The notes under the pieces: model-generated
Databases searched by the model: none
What the model saw: only the letters and a program-made list of their open reading frames with translations
Told to the model about the DNA's origin: nothing
Translations under genes and position numbers: made by a program
NCBI GenBank assembly: GCA_031410595.1
Contig: JANNZM010000004.1
Location: 1-64,000 of the forward strand
Direction of reading: 5' to 3'
From: JANMCE01 sp031410595
GTDB lineage: Bacteria; Actinomycetota; Acidimicrobiia; Acidimicrobiales; Ilumatobacteraceae
Length of the DNA: 64,000 bases
In this document: one piece after another, positions 41,563 to 50,499 of the stretch
How the letters are laid out: every line of letters starts with the position of its first letter
Position numbering within the stretch: position 1 is the first letter of the stretch

Positions 41563-42680
41563 TGGCCAACGGCGCACCGACTATCACTGAGCTCACCAGC
41601 ACCCACTTCGGCCTCTTCGTCACCTTTGCCAGCGCGGCCCAGCCCCAGATGTTCACCTGGTTCTGGCTGCGCGACCACAGCGAGGACGTCGACAGCCTCA
41701 ATCAGTCCACGCTGCAGCGACAGGTCGATACCTTTGCATTGCCACATCGACCCAGCCCGGGCGATGCATTGCTCGATGATGCAGGCAACGTCGTGGTCCA
41801 CTGGAACGACGGGTCGAGCGACGGTCTGTTTTCTCCCGCACGACTCGCCCGAGCCGCCGGACACGGTGTAGCGCCAACAAAACAGCACCTTTGGCCCTCG
41901 GGCGACTTCAGCCCCGGCAGTGCTCTTCCTTACGACGCCGTGCTCACCAACGACAATGCGTTGCGTGACCTACTGATGAGGGTCCGCGACGTCGGCTTCG
42001 GACTGGTGGCAGGCGTGACACGCACGCAGGAAGGGGCTGCCGCCTTCGCGGCTCGGATCGCACCGGTGCGCAGCAGCATTTTTGGCACCATGTGGCCCCT
42101 TTCGTCGTCGGTCAGGGCGCATGACGACACCGCGTACACGAACAGCTACCTCGAGCCACACACCGATAGCACCTACTGCACCGATGCACCGGGCCTGCAA
42201 CTGTTCGTCTGCCTCGAGCGAGACGGCGCTGGCGGAGACAGTGTGTTGGTCGACGGTTTCGCCATAGCCGCAGCCCTACGGCACGAAGATCCGAAAGCGT
42301 TTGAGACGCTCACAACGGTCAGCGTGCCCGGTCACTACCTTGAGCCGGGCGTACATCTCACCGCGTCACGTCCACCGATTCGTCTCGACGCCGACGGCAA
42401 CGTGGTGCAGGTGAGTTTTAACAACTACGACCGCGCTCCGTTCCGACTACCCGAACCACATATGACCGAGTTCTACCGCGCCTACGGTGAACTGCACAGA
42501 CGCATCATCGACCGCTCCGGTTGGTTCACCGTTCGACTCGAACCAGGAGACGCGTTGGTTTTCGACAACTGGCGCTGCCTCCACGGCCGACTGGAATACA
42601 CCGGCACCCGCGTGTTCGAAGGCTGCTATCACAACCGCGAAGATTTCGAGAGCAAACTCCGCGTGCTTCAGCAGCACTGA
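41562..42680 (+). CDS. 2-oxoglutarate Fe(II) dioxygenase, gamma-butyrobetaine/TauD type
   Basis: 372 residues. An N-terminal DUF971-like domain (about 5-95: MFTWFWLRDHSEDVDS, VVVHWNDGSSDGLFSPARL), then the double-stranded beta-helix: iron ligands in YLEPHTDSTYCTDAPGLQLF (HxD) and WRCLHGRLEYTG (distal His), with TRVFEGCYHNREDF supplying the 2-oxoglutarate Arg. This two-domain layout is that of gamma-butyrobetaine hydroxylase and trimethyllysine dioxygenase; the bacterial substrate may differ. Tail-to-tail with the VOC gene. Confidence 0.88.
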   Translation: MANGAPTITELTSTHFGLFVTFASAAQPQMFTWFWLRDHSEDVDSLNQSTLQRQVDTFALPHRPSPGDALLDDAGNVVVHWNDGSSDGLFSPARLARAAGHGVAPTKQHLWPSGDFSPGSALPYDAVLTNDNALRDLLMRVRDVGFGLVAGVTRTQEGAAAFAARIAPVRSSIFGTMWPLSSSVRAHDDTAYTNSYLEPHTDSTYCTDAPGLQLFVCLERDGAGGDSVLVDGFAIAAALRHEDPKAFETLTTVSVPGHYLEPGVHLTASRPPIRLDADGNVVQVSFNNYDRAPFRLPEPHMTEFYRAYGELHRRIIDRSGWFTVRLEPGDALVFDNWRCLHGRLEYTGTRVFEGCYHNREDFESKLRVLQQH

Positions 42681-42683
42681 TCC

Positions 42684-43280
42684 CTAGCGACCGGGTCGGA
42701 AGAGATTCATGCGGGCGCCCATCTTCTTGCGCCAATCGGCGTACGGCTCGAAACCTTCCTGCGCTTTGGACAGCGTCTCGGTGTGCGCCACAATCTCCTC
42801 ATCGGACATCGACCAATCGAGCGGTTCGAGGAACGGCTGAGGGAAGTACCAGTCCGTGTCGACGAAGAACTCAAGATTGTTGCCATCGGGGTCGTGGCAA
42901 TAGATGCTCCAGGCGATGCCGTGATTGACGGGGAAAATCGACTGAATGTTCTCGCTCTCCAGCGTGGCCAGCAACGAGCGCAAACTCGCCAGCGAGCCAA
43001 CTCGGTACGACATCTGATTGATCACCGGACCGAACTGCGGGTGGAACGGATTCGGGGGAAGGTTGTCGGGTCGGCCCGACACCAGGATGACCTGGTGATG
43101 GTCGTTGGGGTCACGGGACATGAATACGAGTGACATACCCGCTGCGTCACCCCGATCGGTCACCGTGAAGCCGAGGACGCGGGTATAGAAGTCCTCCATC
43201 TTTTCCATGTCGCTGCAGGCGATGCCCAAGTGGCTGAACATCAGGTTTGGAACGTCGGGCTTGTTCTCGGTCGTTGTCAT
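42684..43280 (-). CDS. VOC-family (extradiol-dioxygenase-like) protein
   Basis: 198 residues. Single vicinal-oxygen-chelate unit with metal ligands in MFSHLGIACSDMEKMEDFYT (His), DPNDHHQVILV (His) and DPDGNNLEFFVD (Glu); FYTRVLGFTVTDRGD is typical. The C-terminal ~60 residues (SDEEIVAHTETLSKAQEGFE) are helical. Five bases after an HsaA-like flavoprotein, so the two probably act on one aromatic or phenolic substrate: hydroxylation, then ring cleavage. The substrate is unknown. Confidence 0.82.
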   Translation of the reverse strand: MTTTENKPDVPNLMFSHLGIACSDMEKMEDFYTRVLGFTVTDRGDAAGMSLVFMSRDPNDHHQVILVSGRPDNLPPNPFHPQFGPVINQMSYRVGSLASLRSLLATLESENIQSIFPVNHGIAWSIYCHDPDGNNLEFFVDTDWYFPQPFLEPLDWSMSDEEIVAHTETLSKAQEGFEPYADWRKKMGARMNLFRPGR

Positions 43281-43285
43281 GATGA

Positions 43286-44461
43286 TTACACCAAGAAGCT
43301 GATGCCGTCGGTGAAGCCCAGCAGCGCTCGCCCGTAGATCAGTTCGCTGGTTTCAGGCATGATGACGGCGTGGCGGCTCGATACTTCGGAGTCACGCCAC
43401 CACCGTTGCATGGGACTGGAATCGGCGAACGAACTGGCGCCGTGGGCCGAGCACAAGATCCGGATTGCTTCACGGGCCGACGAGATGGCAACACCCGTGT
43501 CGCTTCGCACCCTGGCACGCTCGACATACTCCATCGGCCGGTTCTCCAACGCTGCCTCGTCGATTGCGTCGGCGGCCCGGTAGGCGAAAAGGTGAGCGGT
43601 ATCGACAAGTACGGCGGCCTTCGCTATGGCCATCTGGAACGTGGGAGAGTCGGTCTGCCGTTCCCACTCGGAGTAGGTGATGCCGCGGGTCGGTGCCTTT
43701 GCGATGGTGTAGTCGAGTGCAGCCTGCGCCAACCCGAGTTGTGGTCCGGCCAGGACCAGCGCGGCCACCGGCACGAACGATGAGCGATACAGCACCTCAT
43801 CAGTGAAGGGCGTGTCGTAGGTCTGGCTGAGTAGCGCCGGGACGGAATGAATGCGGTGGTCAGGAACGAACACATCTTTGGCAACAGCACGATTACTCGC
43901 GGTGCCTTTCATACCGCTCATGAACCAGGTGTCTTCGATGGTGAATTCGCTCTTCGGCGTGACGGTCATCACCGGATACATCGGTACTCCGGCGTCGTCA
44001 AAAAGCATCGCCCCGAGGAAAAGCCAATCGGCGTGCATGACACCACTCGCCCAGTCCCACGTACCAGTCATACGAATGCCGCCATCGACCTTTCGAGACT
44101 CCATCACAGGCGTAAAAACCCCGGCGATTCTGGCGTCGGGCGTGGAGGCCCACACGTCGTCCTGACACTGCTTCGACATCTTGCCCGCGAAGTGAGCGCA
44201 CACGTTCTGCAGCGCCGTAACCCACGCGGTTGAACCGCAGCCCATGGCTATCTCACGGGACACTTGAAGCTTCTGCTTCACCGTGCCCTCGTACCCGCCG
44301 TAGCGTTTGGGCACCATGATCTTGAAGGCACCCGCGTCTTCAAGCGCTGAGATGTTTTCCTCAACGACCTGTCGGTGCTCCTCGGTCTTCGAGGCGTTCT
44401 GCATCAACATCGGACGGATCTCGGCGATGCGCTCGAGCAGTCCTTCTAAAGGAGCGGCCAT
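43286..44461 (-). CDS. Flavin-dependent monooxygenase of the acyl-CoA-dehydrogenase fold (HsaA-like, group D)
   Basis: 391 residues from the ATG at 44461. The sequence has the order of HsaA/HpaB-like oxygenases: EENISALEDAGAFKIMVPKR, YGGYEGTVKQKLQVSREIAM, GCGSTAWVTALQNVCAHFAG, and later RIRLGIR-free C-terminal helices with SAHGASSFADSSPMQRWWRD. HsaA hydroxylates a secosteroid phenol using reduced flavin from a separate reductase. No reductase gene is adjacent. Paired with the VOC protein downstream. Confidence 0.85.
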   Translation of the reverse strand: MAAPLEGLLERIAEIRPMLMQNASKTEEHRQVVEENISALEDAGAFKIMVPKRYGGYEGTVKQKLQVSREIAMGCGSTAWVTALQNVCAHFAGKMSKQCQDDVWASTPDARIAGVFTPVMESRKVDGGIRMTGTWDWASGVMHADWLFLGAMLFDDAGVPMYPVMTVTPKSEFTIEDTWFMSGMKGTASNRAVAKDVFVPDHRIHSVPALLSQTYDTPFTDEVLYRSSFVPVAALVLAGPQLGLAQAALDYTIAKAPTRGITYSEWERQTDSPTFQMAIAKAAVLVDTAHLFAYRAADAIDEAALENRPMEYVERARVRSDTGVAISSAREAIRILCSAHGASSFADSSPMQRWWRDSEVSSRHAVIMPETSELIYGRALLGFTDGISFLV

Positions 44462-44593
44462 TGGCGTTTTGCCTTTCTGGTTTCGGCGCCAACCCCTCGG
44501 CACCGGCGGTCCCCAAACCGCACGTCATACTCTCATACCGCCAGAGCGCGTGTGTCCGCAATGCCGGAAGGGCTGCCGTTGAGCACAATGCCC

Positions 44594-45346
44594 TCAATAG
44601 CCGACTTCCCATAGGCAGAGGCCTTGGGGCGGGGCTACTTTGCCGGCGAAGGCGCGGTCTTTGCTGCGGATGATGGCGAGCATGTCGCCGGCCGACTTCT
44701 TGCCCAGACCTACCTCCACCATGGTGCCCACAATGGAGCGGACCATGTTGTGGCAGAACGCGGTGGCGCAGATCTCGAACACCAACTCTCCGCCCGATTC
44801 ACCGGTCCACTCTACCTTCAGAATGCGGCGCACGAGCGAGACGGGCGGCTCGACCTTTGGTCGTTTGCAGAACGCGCTGAAGTCGTGTTCGCCAAGGAAA
44901 GCGTCGCACGCCAGCTGCATGGCATCGACGTTCAACTGCTGCGGTACATGCCATACCGTGGGAGCACGGAACGGGTTGGGCACATCGGTGTTCAGCACCG
45001 TGTAGCGGTATCGGCGCCACGTGGCCGAGAACCGAGCGTCGAAATCAGGCTCGGCCCAGCTGATGGAGCGCACCACCAACGCCGGTGAGCACTGCCGATT
45101 GACAGATCGTTGCAAACGCAACAAATCTGCCTCGGCGGTAATGTCGCTCGACACAACCTGACCCCACGCGTGCACGCCAGCATCAGTACGGCCCGCACCG
45201 GTCAGCACAACCGGGTGACGCAACACGGTCTCCATTGCGGTGCGCAACGTCTCGGCGACAGTGACGACATCGGCGTTCTCGGCGAAGCCGTGGAACGAGG
45301 GACCGAAGTACGCGATATCAAGTCGGACGCGACAGAGCGGCGCCAC
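44594..45346 (-). CDS. truA: tRNA pseudouridine(38-40) synthase TruA
   Basis: About 250 residues from GTG 45346, which has AAGGAG eight bases upstream and begins right before the family start (VRLDIAYFGPSFHGFA). An ATG at 45376 or 45403 (the latter inside rplQ) would add residues unlike the family. Catalytic Asp in TGAGRTDAGVHAWGQVVS; also RFSATWRRYRYTVLN and FCHNMVRSIVGTMVEVG. Modifies the anticodon arm. Follows rplQ, as in most bacteria. Confidence 0.93.
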   Translation of the reverse strand: MAPLCRVRLDIAYFGPSFHGFAENADVVTVAETLRTAMETVLRHPVVLTGAGRTDAGVHAWGQVVSSDITAEADLLRLQRSVNRQCSPALVVRSISWAEPDFDARFSATWRRYRYTVLNTDVPNPFRAPTVWHVPQQLNVDAMQLACDAFLGEHDFSAFCKRPKVEPPVSLVRRILKVEWTGESGGELVFEICATAFCHNMVRSIVGTMVEVGLGKKSAGDMLAIIRSKDRAFAGKVAPPQGLCLWEVGY

Positions 45347-45395
45347 TGGCGCCGCTCCTTGCGGGTCCACCATCATGCTTGGGGTGGAGTGGGGC

Positions 45396-45767
45396 TTAAA
45401 CAAGCTCGATGCGAGCCATTGGGGCGTTGTCCCCGTGGCGCGGCCCGAGCTTCAAGATACGAGTGTAGCCACCGGGGCGACCCTCATAGCGAGGAGCAAC
45501 CTGGTCGACCAGCTTCGCTGTCATCTCGCGGTCGCCCAGGTAGGCCTGGATTTCACGGATGTAGGCGAGGCGCTGGGGCGAATCGGCCGTGGCCTTGCGG
45601 GCTTTGGTGATCAGCTTCTCGGCGATCGGCCGGATGGCCTTGGCCTTGGTCTCGGTGGTGGTGATGCCTTCGGCGGCGAACAGTGACGCGCACATGTTGG
45701 CCAGAAGGAGGCGCTGGTGGGCAGCGGAGCCGCCGAAGCGCTTATGACGTTTTGGGGTTGCGGGCAT
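45396..45767 (-). CDS. rplQ: 50S ribosomal protein bL17
   Basis: 123 residues. HKRFGGSAAHQRLLLANMCA, LFAAEGITTTETKAKAIRPI and the ending GGYTRILKLGPRHGDNAPMA are diagnostic. Directly downstream of rpoA. Confidence 0.98.
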   Translation of the reverse strand: MPATPKRHKRFGGSAAHQRLLLANMCASLFAAEGITTTETKAKAIRPIAEKLITKARKATADSPQRLAYIREIQAYLGDREMTAKLVDQVAPRYEGRPGGYTRILKLGPRHGDNAPMARIELV

Positions 45768-45782
45768 GGCAGATTCTCTCTA

Positions 45783-46715
45783 TCAGCCGCGAAGGGTGAG
45801 GCCGCGCTCATCGAGCTTGACCTTCACTTCGTCGAGCGACTTTTGGCCGAAGTTAGTGATGTTGAGCAGGTCTTCCTCGGTTTTCACCAGCAACTCGCCG
45901 ATGGTGTTGACCTGGGCCCGCTTCAGACAGTTGCGGGGACGCTCGGACAGATCGAGATCCTCGATCGGAAGATCGAGATCGGGGGACGTGCCACCGACGC
46001 CGATGACCTCGCCGAGCTCAAGACCCTGCGGGCTCTCGCTCATGTTGGCGACTAGGTCGACCAGCGAACGAAGCGTTGCACCGGCCGAAGCCAGGGCTTC
46101 TTTGGGCTCGATCGAACCATCGGTCTCGATCTCGAGGATCAAGCGGTCGTAGTTGGTGCTCTGCTCGACACGGGTCGGCTCGACCGAGAACGTCACGCGG
46201 CGAACCGGGGCGAAGATGGCGTCGATCGGGATGACGCCAATGGTGCGACTCTGAGTCTCGCGGTCGGCCGAGATGTAACCACGACCACGCTCGACGGTGA
46301 GGTCAAGAGCCAGGCGGCCCTTGGCGTTCAGCGTGGCGATGGGCTGCTCGGGGTTCAGGATCTCGATGTCGGCGGGGAGACGAATGTCGCCGGCCTTCAC
46401 TTCGGCTGGGCCACGAACGTCGAGGCGGAGCACGACGGCTTCGTCGGACTCGGACGTGATGACGATGTCCTTGATGTTGAGGATGATGTCGGTGACGTCT
46501 TCGGTGATACCGGCAATGGTGTCGAACTCATGGAGTGCGTCATCAAAGCGAACGGTGGTGACGGCTGCGCCCGGAATGGATGACAGCAGCGTGCGGCGAA
46601 GCGAGTTACCAATGGTGTAACCGAAACCGGGCTCGAGCGGGCCGATAGCGAACCGCTGACGGTTGGCTTCCGGATCGCCAAGGGCTTCGACGGTGGGACG
46701 TTGAATAACGAGCAT
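45783..46715 (-). CDS. rpoA: DNA-directed RNA polymerase subunit alpha
   Basis: 310 residues. The N-terminal dimerisation domain shows FAIGPLEPGFGYTIGNSLRR and LLSSIPGAAVTTVRFD; the C-terminal DNA-binding domain (about 240-305) has LDLSERPRNCLKRAQVNTIG and FGQKSLDEVKVKLDERGL. Assembles the polymerase core and contacts UP elements and activators. In the alpha operon with rpsD upstream and rplQ downstream. Confidence 0.98.
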   Translation of the reverse strand: MLVIQRPTVEALGDPEANRQRFAIGPLEPGFGYTIGNSLRRTLLSSIPGAAVTTVRFDDALHEFDTIAGITEDVTDIILNIKDIVITSESDEAVVLRLDVRGPAEVKAGDIRLPADIEILNPEQPIATLNAKGRLALDLTVERGRGYISADRETQSRTIGVIPIDAIFAPVRRVTFSVEPTRVEQSTNYDRLILEIETDGSIEPKEALASAGATLRSLVDLVANMSESPQGLELGEVIGVGGTSPDLDLPIEDLDLSERPRNCLKRAQVNTIGELLVKTEEDLLNITNFGQKSLDEVKVKLDERGLTLRG

Positions 46716-46733
46716 GTGGTGGGGACCCCTCGA

Positions 46734-47360
46734 TTACTTGGAGTAGAGCTCGACGATGAGCTGCTCGCGGACAGGAATATCGATCTGGGCGCGGATCGGA
46801 TGCTCGCGCACCGTGACCTGCTTGCCATTGTCGGCCGAGTCGAGCCACGCCGGCGTGGATCGGTCAAGGGTGTCGATGTTTTGCTGAACAACGATGAACG
46901 CCTTGGCCTTGTCGGACAACGTGACAACGTCGCCCTTCTTGGTCTGGTAGCTCGGGATGTTCAAACGCTTGCCGTTGACCTTGACGTGGCCGTGGCGAAC
47001 GAGCTGGCGGGCCTGCGAACGGCTGGCTCCCCAACCGGCGCGGAACGCCACGTTGTCGAGACGGATTTCAAGGAGGCGAAGCAGGTTCTCACCGGTGACG
47101 CCGGTCTGACGGACAGCCTCGGCGTAGGTGTTGCGGAACTGCTTTTCCATGATGCCGTAGATACGGCGAGCCTTCTGCTTCTCGCGCAGCTGCGTGAGGT
47201 ATTCCGAACCCTGCTGGCGACGGCTACGACCATGATCGCCCGGCGGATAGGGACGACGCTCGATGGGGCACTTCATGGTGTCGCACTTGGTGCCCTTCAA
47301 CCACAGCTTGGTGCGCTCGCGGCGACACAACTTACAAACGGGACCTGTATAACGAGCCAT
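46734..47360 (-). CDS. rpsD: 30S ribosomal protein uS4, zinc-binding form
   Basis: 208 residues from the ATG at 47360. The N-terminal cysteines VCKLCRRERTKLWLKG and CDTMKC form the zinc knuckle of the C+ form. The S4 RNA-binding domain is RLDNVAFRAGWGASRSQARQ, LVRHGHVKVNGKRLNIPSY. Early assembly protein; in other bacteria it represses the alpha operon. Confidence 0.97.
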   Translation of the reverse strand: MARYTGPVCKLCRRERTKLWLKGTKCDTMKCPIERRPYPPGDHGRSRRQQGSEYLTQLREKQKARRIYGIMEKQFRNTYAEAVRQTGVTGENLLRLLEIRLDNVAFRAGWGASRSQARQLVRHGHVKVNGKRLNIPSYQTKKGDVVTLSDKAKAFIVVQQNIDTLDRSTPAWLDSADNGKQVTVREHPIRAQIDIPVREQLIVELYSK

Positions 47361-47362
47361 GA

Positions 47363-47761
47363 CTAGACCCTCCGTCGCTTCGGCTCGCGGCAACCGTTGT
47401 GCGGCACCGGGGTGACATCTTTGATTCCTGAAACTTCGATACCGCACGCCTGGATGGACCGGATAGCAGTCTCTCGGCCGGAGCCGGGACCCTTCACGAG
47501 AACTTCGACCTTGCGCAGGCCGTGCTCCATAGCGGCGCGTGTGGCCTTCTCGGCTGCCATCTGCGCCGCGAACGGCGTGGACTTACGCGAACCCTTGAAG
47601 CCAACGTTGCCGGCCGAGGCCCAAGCAATGACGTTGCCCTCAGAGTCCGCGATCGACACGATGGTGTTGTTGAACGAGCTCTTGATGTGAGCGACGCCAT
47701 AGGCGACGTTCTTGCGTTCCTTCTTACGGGGGCGACGGCCACCCGGCTTCGGCTTAGCCAC
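47363..47761 (-). CDS. rpsK: 30S ribosomal protein uS11
   Basis: 132 residues. KNVAYGVAHIKSSFNNTIVS, WASAGNVGFKGSRKSTPFAA and VTPVPHNGCREPKRRRV are diagnostic. The basic N-terminus and C-terminus contact 16S rRNA in the platform. Two bases from rpsD and one from rpsM. Confidence 0.98.
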   Translation of the reverse strand: MAKPKPGGRRPRKKERKNVAYGVAHIKSSFNNTIVSIADSEGNVIAWASAGNVGFKGSRKSTPFAAQMAAEKATRAAMEHGLRKVEVLVKGPGSGRETAIRSIQACGIEVSGIKDVTPVPHNGCREPKRRRV

Positions 47762-47762
47762 G

Positions 47763-48143
47763 CTACTTCCTCACTGCCTTCTTCTTATTGGCAACGGTCT
47801 TCTTGGGACCCTTACGCGTACGGGCGTTGGTGTGGGTGCGCTGGCCACGAACAGGCAGACCCTTACGGTGACGGATGCCCTGGTAGCAACCGATTTCGAT
47901 CTTGCGCTTGATGTCCTGCTGCACGTCTCGGCGCAGGTCACCTTCGACGGTGGCGTTGGTGTCGATCCAACGGCGGATCTTGTCCACTTCTTCTTCGGTA
48001 AGATTGCGAACTCGAGTGTTGATGTCGAGACCGAGATCTTCACAAATCTTCTGGGCGGTCGGACGACCGATGCCGAAGATGTAGGTGAGGCTAATTTCCA
48101 GCCGCTTTTCGCGGGGAATGTCAACGCCAGCAATACGTGCCAT
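47763..48143 (-). CDS. rpsM: 30S ribosomal protein uS13
   Basis: 126 residues from the ATG at 48143. ARIAGVDIPREKRLEISLTY, IFGIGRPTAQKICEDLG and the tail RGQRTHTNARTRKGPKKTVA are diagnostic. It forms a head bridge to the 50S subunit. Follows rpmJ by 17 bases. Confidence 0.98.
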   Translation of the reverse strand: MARIAGVDIPREKRLEISLTYIFGIGRPTAQKICEDLGLDINTRVRNLTEEEVDKIRRWIDTNATVEGDLRRDVQQDIKRKIEIGCYQGIRHRKGLPVRGQRTHTNARTRKGPKKTVANKKKAVRK

Positions 48144-48160
48144 AAGTAGTGTTTTTCTCC

Positions 48161-48274
48161 TCAGCCCTGGCGCTGCTTGTGCTTGGGGGTCTCGCAAATG
48201 ACCATGACTCGGCCATGGCGACGGATCACCTTGCACTTGTCACAAATCGGCTTCACGCTCGGTTTTACTTTCAT
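48161..48274 (-). CDS. rpmJ: 50S ribosomal protein bL36, zinc-binding
   Basis: 37 residues. It starts MKVKPSVKPICDKCKVIRRH and ends VICETPKHKQRQG; C11, C14, C27 and H32 make the Zn site, so this is the C+ form. It is the first gene after the promoter at 48395-48423. infA, which usually precedes it, is absent. Confidence 0.96.
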   Translation of the reverse strand: MKVKPSVKPICDKCKVIRRHGRVMVICETPKHKQRQG

Positions 48275-48456
48275 TTCTCAATCTCTACTTGCTGTGCTTT
48301 GAGGTCTACCCGACCCTCAGGAAGAGAGGGTGAATGGACAATTGGAGGGCGGTGGAGGCAGAACTAGGCACAACGGCCTCTCAACCGACGGACAATCCTA
48401 ACGCGAAGGGGCTGAACCACCAAGTTCCCGAGAGGAAAGCCGAAACGATAATCGTA
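48275..48456 (-). promoter_or_regulatory. Promoter and leader of rpmJ-rpsM-rpsK-rpsD-rpoA-rplQ
   Basis: Minus strand: TTGGTG (48423-48418), 17-base spacer, TAGGAT (48400-48395). The leader is about 115 bases and holds a hairpin ACCCTC-N7-GAGGGT (48313-48331), a possible attenuation or autoregulatory element. No infA or map frame is present in this gap. Confidence 0.55.
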
Positions 48457-49134
48457 TCAGTGCCGATCATCATTTCGGCGTTTTGCCCGGTCGATGGTCG
48501 TAACGACACGACTGAACACTGCGTCGGGGTGACCGACCCCGTTCACGACCGCTAACAGGCCTATGGCCGAATAATGTTCGATCAGGGGCGACGTCTGGCT
48601 CTCGTACAGGTCGAGGCGGGTATTGATGGCCTCTGGGGTGTCGTCGTAGCGCTGGACGACGTCGCCGCCGCAGTTGTCGCACAACCACGGCTGGGATTCT
48701 CGTCCGGTGGCGGCGAAATTCTTTTGGCAGTCACGACAAAATCTGCGGGCCGCGAGGCGCTCAAGCACCATCTCGCGCGGGACGTCAAGGTCGATGGCCA
48801 GATCGAGAGGCCGCTCGACGGTGATCTCGCTGAGCGCTTCGGCCTGCGCGACTGTTCGCGGAAAACCATCCAGCAGATAGCCGCGGCCGCGGGCATCCGG
48901 ACGGTCAAGCCGTTCCTTGACGATGCCGATCATGATGTCATCACCAACGAGCCCACCCTCGTTGATGATGGCTTTGGCCTTCTTGCCCAGCTCCGTGCCT
49001 TCCTGCACGTTGGCACGAAGGATGTCACCGGTTGAGATGTGGGGCACGACGTAGTGCCGCGACAGTCGGGTGCACTGCGTGCCTTTGCCTGCGCCTTGCC
49101 GTCCGAGGATGATCAGGCGGGCACCGGGAATCAC
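48457..49134 (-). CDS. adk: Adenylate kinase with zinc-binding lid
   Basis: 225 residues starting at GTG 49134. Interconverts ATP+AMP and 2 ADP. P-loop ILGRQGAGKGTQC; HISTGDILRANVQEGTELGK (AMP site); GYLLDGFPRTVAQAEAL; a lid with CRDCQKNF and LCDNCGGD giving four zinc cysteines; then the Arg/Asp segment DDTPEAINTRLDLYESQT. Thirteen bases after secY, the classic pairing; map does not follow it. Confidence 0.97.
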   Translation of the reverse strand: MIPGARLIILGRQGAGKGTQCTRLSRHYVVPHISTGDILRANVQEGTELGKKAKAIINEGGLVGDDIMIGIVKERLDRPDARGRGYLLDGFPRTVAQAEALSEITVERPLDLAIDLDVPREMVLERLAARRFCRDCQKNFAATGRESQPWLCDNCGGDVVQRYDDTPEAINTRLDLYESQTSPLIEHYSAIGLLAVVNGVGHPDAVFSRVVTTIDRAKRRNDDRH

Positions 49135-49147
49135 GGGCGCCCCGGCA

Positions 49148-50455
49148 TCACTTCAGGAAGCCCTCGTAGTTTCGGAGCATGAGCTGGCTGTCGATCTGTT
49201 TCATCGTTTCCAGCGCCACGCCAACGGCGATGAGCACGGTGGTGCCGCCGAAGGGGAAGTTGTTGACCTTGGCGATGGCCAGCACGATGGACGGAAGCAG
49301 GGCGATGGCAGCAATGAAGAGGGCGCCCGGCAGCGTGATGCGGTTGAGAATCTTCGACAGGTGCGACTCGGTCTGACGACCGGGACGGATGCCCGGGATG
49401 AAGCCGCCCTGCTTGCGGATCTGATCGGCCTGCTTGATCGGGTCGAACGCAATGGCGTTGTAGAAGTAAGCGAACGCCACGATCATGAAGCCGTAAATAA
49501 TGAGGTGCAGCCAGTTCTGGTTGTCGAGCACGTAGGTGTCGATAACTTTCTGCAGCCAGTCGGCGTGGATCAGGTTGGTGAGCAACGCTGGGAGGAGCAG
49601 CACCGATGAGGCGAAGATGATCGGCACGACGCCGGCCTGGTTGACCTTCAACGGGATGTAGGTGCTTTGACCGCCGTACATGCGGCGACCCTGCACGCGC
49701 TTGGCGAACTGCACCGGGATACGCCGCTGACCGTTTTCAATGAACACGATGGACACGAGCGTGGCCAACGAAATGGCCACAAGCACCGCGAAGACGACAA
49801 AGTGCTTCTCTTTGAGGATGCGGTAGTAGTCGTACGGCAAACGGCTGACAACGGACGCAAAGATCAAGATGGACATGCCGTTGCCGATACCGCGCTGCGT
49901 GATGAGCTCTCCCATCCACATCAATACGGCGGTTCCGGCGGTGAGTGTGAACACGACGAGCAATACACGCAACAGCGGGAAGCCCGGGATGAGTACCACG
50001 TTGATGCCGCGACCACGACCGCCGAGCAGGGTGGCACCGCCGCCCTTGCCGAAGAGGAAGGTGAGGCCGGTGGCCTGCAGCAAGGCGATGGCCATGGCGA
50101 TGTAGCGGGTCCACTGCGTGATCTTGCGTTGACCAACTGCGCCCTGGTTCTGCCATTCCTCAAGCTTCGGAATGACCACACCGAGAATCTGAACGATGAT
50201 GGACGCCGTGATGTACGGCATGATGCCGAGCGCAAAAATGGCGAACTGGCTGAGCGCACCACCCGAGAAAAGGTTCAGGAAGCCAATAGTCCCCTGCTGC
50301 TCGGCCGACTTCTGGAACTGCTTCACCTGCAGATGGTCGATGCCGGGCACCTGAAGGTGCGCGCCGAGCCGATACAAGACAACCATGGCCAAGGTGAACG
50401 CAATCTTCTTGCGAAGCTCGGGAACCTTGAAGATGTTGGTAACGCTTGAAAGCAC
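49148..50455 (-). CDS. secY: Preprotein translocase subunit SecY
   Basis: 435 residues with ten membrane helices. Signatures: RLGAHLQVPGIDHLQVKQFQ near the start, ALGIMPYITASIIVQILGVV (helix 2 plug region), QRGIGNGMSILIFASVVSRL, and QGRRMYGGQSTYIPLKVNQA followed by GVVPIIFASS. The C-terminus LMLRNYEGFLK is typical. Channel of the general secretion pathway, here the likely exporter of the secreted nucleoside hydrolase. Confidence 0.98.
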   Translation of the reverse strand: MLSSVTNIFKVPELRKKIAFTLAMVVLYRLGAHLQVPGIDHLQVKQFQKSAEQQGTIGFLNLFSGGALSQFAIFALGIMPYITASIIVQILGVVIPKLEEWQNQGAVGQRKITQWTRYIAMAIALLQATGLTFLFGKGGGATLLGGRGRGINVVLIPGFPLLRVLLVVFTLTAGTAVLMWMGELITQRGIGNGMSILIFASVVSRLPYDYYRILKEKHFVVFAVLVAISLATLVSIVFIENGQRRIPVQFAKRVQGRRMYGGQSTYIPLKVNQAGVVPIIFASSVLLLPALLTNLIHADWLQKVIDTYVLDNQNWLHLIIYGFMIVAFAYFYNAIAFDPIKQADQIRKQGGFIPGIRPGRQTESHLSKILNRITLPGALFIAAIALLPSIVLAIAKVNNFPFGGTTVLIAVGVALETMKQIDSQLMLRNYEGFLK

Positions 50456-50499
50456 GGCGCCGCTCCGAAATTTCTCTGCTGGGGTGGTGAAACCCTATG

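Noticed and set aside
49070..50449. Long plus-strand frames opposite secY and other ribosomal genes
   Set aside because: They are antisense shadows produced by the high-GC third-position bias of well-identified genes.
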